Positions 7,696 through 11,513 of a DNA stretch of 11,513 nt are shown here, in pieces. Source of the stretch: Candidatus Nanohalarchaeota archaeon. Lineage in GTDB: Archaea > EX4484-52 > JAADEF01. The notes under the pieces were generated by a model. It searched no databases. It was not told the DNA's origin and saw only the letters and a list, made by a program, of their open reading frames with translations. The first letter of the stretch is position 1. Each line of letters starts with the position of its first letter. Where the stretch lies: the NCBI GenBank assembly GCA_013153555.1, contig JAADEF010000014.1, forward strand, positions 1-11,513. Direction: 5' to 3'. The position numbers and the translations under genes were made by a program.

Positions 7696-9465
7696 TTATC
7701 TATCTGTTTCCCCAACTACAGGGTCAAGGCTTCCAAGTAAAGCCACTGCATCAGCTATTGGTCTACCTTTTATAAGTTCAGTAAAAATTTGTAAGTTATA
7801 AAAGGCTCCTGAGCGAATTCTAAGTCTATAAGGATGACCTTTTCCTTTACTAACTATATAAAAACCTAATTCTCCTCTGGGATTTTCTCCTGACATGTAT
7901 ATTTCCCCCTCAGGAGCTTGTTCTCCATAAATACGCAGGTTAAAATCTTTTACCATTGCTTCTATAGAAAAAAACGTTTCTTCCAGAGTTGGCAAGACAT
8001 AAGGATTTTCTGTTGCTATATATTTGCTATCTTTAAGTTGTTCTAATTTTTCAACACATTGGGCAATAATTTTTAAACTTTCTTTCATTTCTTCCATTCT
8101 AATGAGATATCTATCATAACAATCCCCAACCTTTCCTAAAGGGATATCAAAATCTACTTTATCATATGCATCTGTAGGTTGTATCATTCTAATATCATAA
8201 GGGACTCCTGCTGAGCGAGCTACCACTCCTGTTAAACCATATTGATAAACATCTTCTTCATTAATAATTCCAATATTAATGTTTCTCTTAAGCCAAACCC
8301 TATTTTTTGTTAAGATAGTTTCATACTCTTTTAATTTAGAAGGAAAATCTTTTATAAAATGTTTTATAACATCTAAAGCTCCTTCTGGTAAATCCTTTGC
8401 TACACCACCAATCCTAATATAGGAAGAGTTTAGTCTTATACCTGAAATTCCTTCTATTATGTCCATTATTTTTTCTCTTTCTCTAAAAGTATAAAGAAAG
8501 ATTGTTAAGGCACCAAGGTCAAGGGCATATGTTCCAAGCCAGAGAAGATGAGAATTTATTCTTTGTAGCTCACACATCATAGTTCGAATCCATTTTGCTT
8601 TTTCAGGAGGTTCAACTTCAAGTAGATGTTCTACAGTATTTACATAAGCTATTTGGCTACAAAGGGCTGAAATATAATCCATTCTATCTGTATATGGAAT
8701 AAATTGAGTGTATGTTCTTGTTTCAGCTATTTTTTCTACTCCCCTATGAAGTTGGCCAAGAATAATATCGCATTCTTTTACATATTCTCCTTCCATATCA
8801 AATAAAAACCATATTGTTCCATGAGTTCCCGGATGGAGAGGCCCCCAGTTTAAAACTACCTGAGCTTTTTTTTGAGGCATTCTTGCTTTTTGGGTTTTTT
8901 CTAAATCTTCCATTGAGGGAACAAATGTATGATAAGGAGAATAATTATGAGCAGGATTTTCTTCAGGTTTTAAATTAAGAGAGGGTAAATATGTATTTTT
9001 AATTCCTTCTAAAGGAAAATCTTTCCTTAAAGGGTGATATTCATAACCTTCCCATAAGAACATACGAACAAGGTTTTCATGTCCTTCAAATTTAATACCA
9101 AACATATCCCAAGCTTCTCTTTCTGCCCATTTAGCACCTTTCCAGAGGGAAATAATGCTTGGAAGAGTATTATTTTCAGCCCATGTTTTTATTCCAACTC
9201 TTTGTTTTTCTTCTGGAGAGTATAAAAAATATACTCCTTGGAATCTAGGAGTATGATTTGGATAATCAACGCAAGTAAAATCAATAAACATTTTAAATGT
9301 TAAATTTTCTTTTAGAAATTTAAGAAAATCTATAAGATTTTCCTTTTCTATATTTAGAAAAACAGCATTTTTAAATTTTTCAATATATATGGAGGGGTAT
9401 TTTTCTTTTAATATTTGTATTTTCTTATCATCAATCCATAAATTTTTATTTTTCGAAAATTGCAA
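7696..9465 (-). CDS. nuoCD: NADH-quinone oxidoreductase fused subunits C and D
   Basis: A single 589-residue chain joins NuoC (about residues 1-160) and NuoD (about 200-589), which with NuoB form the quinone-reducing site. The C part ends in EREAWDMFGIKFEGH and LRKDFPLEG. A linker of about 40 polar residues follows. The D part has LNWGPLHPGTHG (208-216), LHRGVEKIAETRTY (239 on), PYTDRMDY (257-264) and the C-terminal ADAVALLGSLDPVVGETDR. H215 and Y264 align with the His and Tyr that bind the quinone headgroup in Thermus Nqo4. The usual HPSTHG motif is HPGTHG. The start is a TTG with AGGGG seven bases upstream; an in-frame TAA lies just upstream and the next Met is residue 59, so the TTG is the best start. 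C-D fusion is known in several bacterial groups, including E. coli. Confidence 0.96.
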   Translation of the reverse strand: MQFSKNKNLWIDDKKIQILKEKYPSIYIEKFKNAVFLNIEKENLIDFLKFLKENLTFKMFIDFTCVDYPNHTPRFQGVYFLYSPEEKQRVGIKTWAENNTLPSIISLWKGAKWAEREAWDMFGIKFEGHENLVRMFLWEGYEYHPLRKDFPLEGIKNTYLPSLNLKPEENPAHNYSPYHTFVPSMEDLEKTQKARMPQKKAQVVLNWGPLHPGTHGTIWFLFDMEGEYVKECDIILGQLHRGVEKIAETRTYTQFIPYTDRMDYISALCSQIAYVNTVEHLLEVEPPEKAKWIRTMMCELQRINSHLLWLGTYALDLGALTIFLYTFREREKIMDIIEGISGIRLNSSYIRIGGVAKDLPEGALDVIKHFIKDFPSKLKEYETILTKNRVWLKRNINIGIINEEDVYQYGLTGVVARSAGVPYDIRMIQPTDAYDKVDFDIPLGKVGDCYDRYLIRMEEMKESLKIIAQCVEKLEQLKDSKYIATENPYVLPTLEETFFSIEAMVKDFNLRIYGEQAPEGEIYMSGENPRGELGFYIVSKGKGHPYRLRIRSGAFYNLQIFTELIKGRPIADAVALLGSLDPVVGETDR

Positions 9466-9472
9466 AATAATA

Positions 9473-9477
9473 CCCCT
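9473..9477 (-). promoter_or_regulatory. Ribosome binding site for the TTG start of nuoCD
   Basis: The complement reads AGGGG followed by seven bases and TTG. It supports TTG as the start of NuoCD. The same AGGGG can pair with CCCCT at 9497-9501 (complement strand), so access to it may depend on mRNA folding. Confidence 0.6.
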
Positions 9478-9501
9478 GTATTTTAAGTTTTAATTTAGGG
9501 G

Positions 9502-9524
9502 AAAAGCCCCTTTTAGGAGCTTTT
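9502..9524 (-). other. RNA hairpin between nuoB and nuoCD
   Basis: In the nuo mRNA the arms AAAAGCTCC and GGGGCTTTT flank a TAAAA loop. They make a nine-pair stem if one G-U pair is allowed. It begins six bases after the nuoB stop. The run after the stem is CCCC, not a U tract, so it does not look like a normal intrinsic terminator for the operon. It could protect or process the mRNA or modulate nuoCD translation. Read from the plus strand the same sequence has a C-A mismatch but is followed by T residues (8 Ts, four of them in the stem), so it could also stop antisense transcription. The structure is seen; the role is inferred. Confidence 0.5.
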
Positions 9525-9526
9525 TT

Positions 9527-10066
9527 TTAAAATCCAAAGAAAGATTTCTTTTTTAATGGCTGAGAAGCTGTTGGAACTTCTCTAACTGGAATTTCTTCCC
9601 AAACTTTACCTTCTTTTTGCTCTTTAATTTTTCTTTGAAGTTGCATTATCCCCCATAAAAGAGCCTGAGGAGTTGGAGGACATCCAGGAACATAAACGTC
9701 TACAGGGATTATTCTATCTACACCCTGTAAAGTGGCATATGTAGGGAATGGTCCTCCTACTGAAGAACAACCACCCATAGAAATAACCCATTTTGGGTCT
9801 GGCATTTGGTCATATATAAGTTTAAGCATGGGAGCAACTTTATTTACTACTGTTCCTGCAACAATTAGGACATCTGATTGTCTAGGAGAACCTCTAAAAA
9901 TAATTCCTAAACGGTCTGTATCAAATCTTGAAGCTGCTGTATGCATCATTTCAATAGCACAACAAGCCAGTCCTATAGAAGCTGGCCATAATGAATTTCT
10001 TCTTCCCCAACTTAAAACTTCTTCAACTGTAGTTAAAATAATTCCATTATTATGTTTTATTGCCAT
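9527..10066 (-). CDS. nuoB: NADH-quinone oxidoreductase subunit B (cluster N2 subunit)
   Basis: NuoB holds cluster N2, the last iron-sulfur centre before quinone, at the interface with NuoCD and the membrane arm. From the ATG used here it has 179 residues. The N2 ligands are visible as the tandem C35-C36 in GLACCAIEMM, C100 in SMGGCSSVGGPFPTY and C129 in YVPGCPPTPQALLWG. RGSPRQSDVLIVAGTV is the standard core. The C-terminal tail is basic (PLKKKSFFGF). The start at 10064-10066 has AAGGAG seven bases upstream. A TTG at 10085-10087 would add seven residues but would place that ribosome binding site inside the coding region. The gene overlaps the nuoA end by 10 bases, which suggests coupled translation. 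Confidence 0.97.
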   Translation of the reverse strand: MAIKHNNGIILTTVEEVLSWGRRNSLWPASIGLACCAIEMMHTAASRFDTDRLGIIFRGSPRQSDVLIVAGTVVNKVAPMLKLIYDQMPDPKWVISMGGCSSVGGPFPTYATLQGVDRIIPVDVYVPGCPPTPQALLWGIMQLQRKIKEQKEGKVWEEIPVREVPTASQPLKKKSFFGF

Positions 10067-10425
10067 TGTAATGCTCCTTTTTTCCAAGCATATACATATC
10101 CAAGAATTAATATGAATAGGAATATAAACATTTCAAAGAAAATAAAACCAGCACTTATTTTTGCTACATCTTTAAAAATAGCTGCCCATGGAAGAACAAA
10201 AGCAGCCTCAAGGTCAAATAAAACAAGAAGCAGTCCTAAAAGATAATATTTTTGTTCTAGTGAAAGGTGAGATGTTTTATCATAAAGAGGAACTCCACAT
10301 TCATAAGTATAGCCTTCCATTGGGTCTGGGACTTTAGGAGCTATTAATCTATTAAGAACAAGTAAAGCAACACCGACTATGGTAGCAGCTAGAAAGAATA
10401 TAACCAAAGCGAAATAACCTGTCAT
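10057..10425 (-). CDS. nuoA: NADH-quinone oxidoreductase subunit A
   Basis: NuoA (ND3) is a small three-helix membrane subunit beside NuoH and NuoJ; its first loop lies near the quinone site. At 122 residues it is of normal size. The loop motif YTYECGVP contains C43, the residue equivalent to the ND3 cysteine that is exposed or buried in different states of the enzyme. The second helix carries LLLVLFDLEAAFVLPW with D71 and E73, a family signature. The ATG is preceded by AGAGGTGG with four bases of spacing. It is the first gene of the nuo operon, and the 5' spacer to the DUF5335 terminator carries the probable promoter. Its stop lies inside the start of nuoB. Confidence 0.97.
   Translation of the reverse strand: MTGYFALVIFFLAATIVGVALLVLNRLIAPKVPDPMEGYTYECGVPLYDKTSHLSLEQKYYLLGLLLVLFDLEAAFVLPWAAIFKDVAKISAGFIFFEMFIFLFILILGYVYAWKKGALQWQ
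10074..10079 (-). promoter_or_regulatory. Ribosome binding site deciding the nuoB start
   Basis: The complement reads AAGGAG, then seven bases, then ATG at 10066. It lies inside the last codons of nuoA and favours the 179-residue NuoB (MAIKHNN) over the longer TTG-started frame. Confidence 0.8.
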
Positions 10426-10470
10426 CTTTCCACCTCTAGAGTTTATGTAAAACCAAACAATGTTTTATTT

Positions 10471-10499
10471 AGCATAACGTATAAAATTCTTTATTTCAA
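10471..10499 (-). promoter_or_regulatory. Probable sigma-70-type promoter of the nuo operon
   Basis: The complement has TTGAAA (10494-10499), a 17-base spacer and TATGCT (10471-10476), matching the -35 and -10 consensus at five and four of six positions. Transcription would begin near 10464, leaving a leader of about 40 bases before nuoA. The region upstream is rich in A and T runs, including the perfect inverted repeat TTAAAAATTTTAA at 10562-10574, which might act as an UP-like or bent element. In DNA this AT-rich, chance matches are common, so this is a sequence-only prediction. No operator or riboswitch was recognised. Confidence 0.5.
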
Positions 10500-10612
10500 G
10501 ATTTATCTGTCTTGTATTAAAGAAATATTTATAAAAGTATTTTAGGAAAGTTTTTGATAATTTAAAAATTTTAAGAAAAATTAATCAAAGAACTAAAAAT
10601 CGTGGATAAGAA

Positions 10613-10631
10613 AGGAGGGAAATTCCCTCCT
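10613..10631 (-). terminator. Hairpin terminator after the DUF5335 gene
   Basis: The complement reads AGGAGGG, loop AATTT, CCCTCCT, then TTCTTATCC. The perfect seven-pair GC-rich stem begins four bases after the TAA stop of the DUF5335 gene, and the tail is moderately U-rich. It probably separates that gene from the nuo operon. The tail is not a full U run, so some read-through is possible. Confidence 0.65.
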
Positions 10632-10635
10632 GATT

Positions 10636-10977
10636 TTAACTTGCAGGTGTTCTTAACTTAATAATATGTTTTGTTCCATCCTCTTGAATAACTTCTAAGC
10701 TTTTAATACTTCCGTCGACATCTTCATCTACATAGATTTCTACAGGTTTGTGAATAAGATGGTCGTGCCTTTCTGCTGCTACCTCAAATTCATCATCTTT
10801 TGGGTCATAAGCAAGACCTATTAAAGGTTGCCACCATGTTTCCACTTGGTCTCCAATTTCTTCATTAACTATTTCAATTTGAACTTCTTTAGGAGGTATT
10901 TGTCCTTCTCTATACTTCTTGTCAAATTCGACAAAATACTCTTCCCACTGAGATTTCTCAAGTTTTTTTACAGCCAT
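10636..10977 (-). CDS. DUF5335-like protein of unknown function
   Basis: This 113-residue soluble, acidic protein has no signal peptide, membrane segment or cysteine. It begins MAVKKLEKSQWEEYFVEFDKK and has the conserved-looking core GDQVETWWQPLIGLAYDPKDD (44-64), then EVAAERHDHLIHKPVEIYVDED and a strand-rich end, SLEVIQEDGTKHIIKLRTP. I recognise this pattern from memory as the DUF5335 family (LekseW...GDQ-E--W-PL-GL-YDPKDD...DHLI--P-EIYVDE), which has no known function. The ATG has AGGAGG six bases upstream, a strong site that suggests good expression. The gene seems to be a single transcription unit, with a promoter shared back to back with mutL and its own terminator. Its place between mutL and nuo does not by itself tell its role. 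Confidence 0.88.
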   Translation of the reverse strand: MAVKKLEKSQWEEYFVEFDKKYREGQIPPKEVQIEIVNEEIGDQVETWWQPLIGLAYDPKDDEFEVAAERHDHLIHKPVEIYVDEDVDGSIKSLEVIQEDGTKHIIKLRTPAS

Positions 10978-11024
10978 TATAGCCCTCCTTGTTATTTGTA
11001 TATTTTTAAATATGTTGTAATAAC

Positions 11025-11053
11025 ATTATACTTAAAATTAGTTCTTTACAAAA
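11025..11053 (-). promoter_or_regulatory. Possible promoter of the DUF5335 gene
   Basis: The complement has a perfect TATAAT at 11025-11030 with TTTTGT 17 bases upstream (11048-11053), a poor -35. Transcription would start near 11018, giving a leader of about 40 bases. Just downstream, ATGTT and AACAT (11012-11016 and 11022-11026) form a short inverted repeat over the predicted start site. This may be an operator or chance. Confidence 0.4.
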
Positions 11054-11073
11054 TTTCAACAAGAGGATAAAAA
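11045..11073 (+). promoter_or_regulatory. Possible promoter of mutL
   Basis: TTTACA at 11045-11050, a 17-base spacer and TAAAAA at 11068-11073 match the -35 and -10 consensus at five and four of six positions. The -35 overlaps that of the leftward DUF5335 promoter. The leader would be only about 15 bases, with AAGG nine bases before the ATG. Confidence 0.35.
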
Positions 11074-11095
11074 TTTCTACATAAGGTTTAGAAGC

Positions 11096-11513
11096 ATGAT
11101 TTTAAATCAACGAATTAAATATTTACCTAAAGAAGTAATTCAAAAAATAGCAGCTGGTGAGGTTGTCGAAAGACCTTCCAACGTTTTAAAAGAACTTATT
11201 GAAAACTCATTAGATGCAAAAGCAACTGAAATATCTGTTTTTATAGAAAAAGGGGGCAAAAAACTCATTCAAGTTAAAGATAATGGAATAGGAATATATC
11301 CTGATGATTTACCTTATATTATTGAAAGACATACAACAAGTAAGATTTCTTCTTTAGAAGACCTTTATGCTCTTTCTTCTTATGGATTTAGGGGAGAAGC
11401 TTTATATAGTATTTCAGCTGTTTCTAAATTTAGTATTATTTCCAAACCTGCGGAATTTTCCTTAGGAAAAGAAATGTATGTTGAGGGAGGAGAAATAAAA
11501 TATATATCTGAAA
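11096..11513 (+). CDS. mutL: DNA mismatch repair protein MutL, N-terminal part (cut by window end)
   Basis: MutL is the GHKL-type ATPase that links mismatch recognition by MutS to strand incision. The first 139 residues are in the window and the frame runs off the end. The ATPase motifs are complete: VIQKIAAGEVVERPSNVLKEL then IENSLDA (E36 catalytic, N37 for Mg), KDNGIGI (D62-G66), ERHTTSKI and YGFRGEAL (96-103). The ATG at 11096 gives a ten-residue lead before the conserved LPKEVIQKIAAGE, a normal length; AAGG nine bases upstream is a modest ribosome binding site. It is divergent from the DUF5335 gene. The C-terminal endonuclease domain, if present, is outside the window. Confidence 0.96.
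   Translation, partial: MILNQRIKYLPKEVIQKIAAGEVVERPSNVLKELIENSLDAKATEISVFIEKGGKKLIQVKDNGIGIYPDDLPYIIERHTTSKISSLEDLYALSSYGFRGEALYSISAVSKFSIISKPAEFSLGKEMYVEGGEIKYISE

Noticed and set aside
9502..9524. Full intrinsic terminator splitting the operon after nuoB
   Set aside because: On the nuo strand the stem is followed by CCCC rather than a U tract, and no convincing new promoter is seen before nuoCD, so a complete stop there is unlikely.
10067..10087. TTG-initiated extension of NuoB
   Set aside because: It would place the clear AAGGAG ribosome binding site inside the coding region, and the extra residues (EKRSI) are simply a translation of that site.
9732..10115. Plus-strand open frame of 127 codons opposite nuoB and nuoA
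   Set aside because: It is fully antisense to two firmly identified genes with intact motifs. Its translation resembles no family I recognise, and it is best explained as a shadow frame.
1..11513. CRISPR array, insertion sequence, tRNA or rRNA gene, or phage elements
   Set aside because: I saw no regularly spaced repeats, terminal inverted repeats, transposase or RNA gene signature. The window is a compact housekeeping region.

Overview
The window is a stretch of an AT-rich bacterial chromosome, roughly one third G+C by eye. Arginine is mostly AGA and isoleucine is often ATA. It is almost filled by one minus-strand operon for the proton-pumping, quinone-reducing core of respiratory complex I: nuoA-nuoB-nuoCD-nuoH-nuoI-nuoJ-nuoK-nuoL-nuoM-nuoN, followed directly by gmk (guanylate kinase, cut by the window start). 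The fused nuoCD, the codon bias and a cluster without nuoE, nuoF and nuoG suggest a thermophilic member of the Aquificota, perhaps Hydrogenothermaceae. This assignment is an inference from gene content, not from a marker-gene comparison.

Layout from right to left. At 11096-11513 is the 5' part of mutL on the plus strand. A 118-bp spacer (10978-11095) carries back-to-back promoters. Facing left from it, at 10636-10977, is a 113-residue DUF5335-type protein of unknown function with its own hairpin terminator (10613-10631). A 187-bp AT-rich spacer then holds the likely nuo promoter (10471-10499). The ten nuo genes fill 225-10425 and are packed with overlaps or gaps of a few bases. The exceptions are a 61-bp nuoB-nuoCD spacer with RNA hairpin potential and a 78-bp nuoCD-nuoH spacer. 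gmk (1-228) overlaps the nuoN stop as ATGA. No gene-free stretch exceeds 300 bases; the longest, 10426-10635, holds a promoter and a terminator.

Functionally, NuoB, NuoCD and NuoI form the peripheral Q-module with clusters N2, N6a and N6b and the quinone site. NuoH, A, J and K form the membrane part next to the quinone cavity. NuoL, M and N are the three antiporter-like pump subunits. The key residues I could locate are present in all of them: N2 cysteines in NuoB, eight cluster cysteines in NuoI, E36/E72 in NuoK, and the Glu/Lys pairs in L, M and N. The machine therefore looks intact and functional. The NADH-oxidising module (NuoEFG) is not encoded here, so the electron donor cannot be read from this window.

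Several starts differ from the longest open frame. nuoB and nuoH have a clear Shine-Dalgarno before an internal ATG, nuoI has a better internal ATG, and nuoCD appears to start at TTG. No clear new system is visible. The best leads are the EFG-less cluster, the alternative RNA pairing before nuoCD, and the DUF5335 gene between mutL and nuo.
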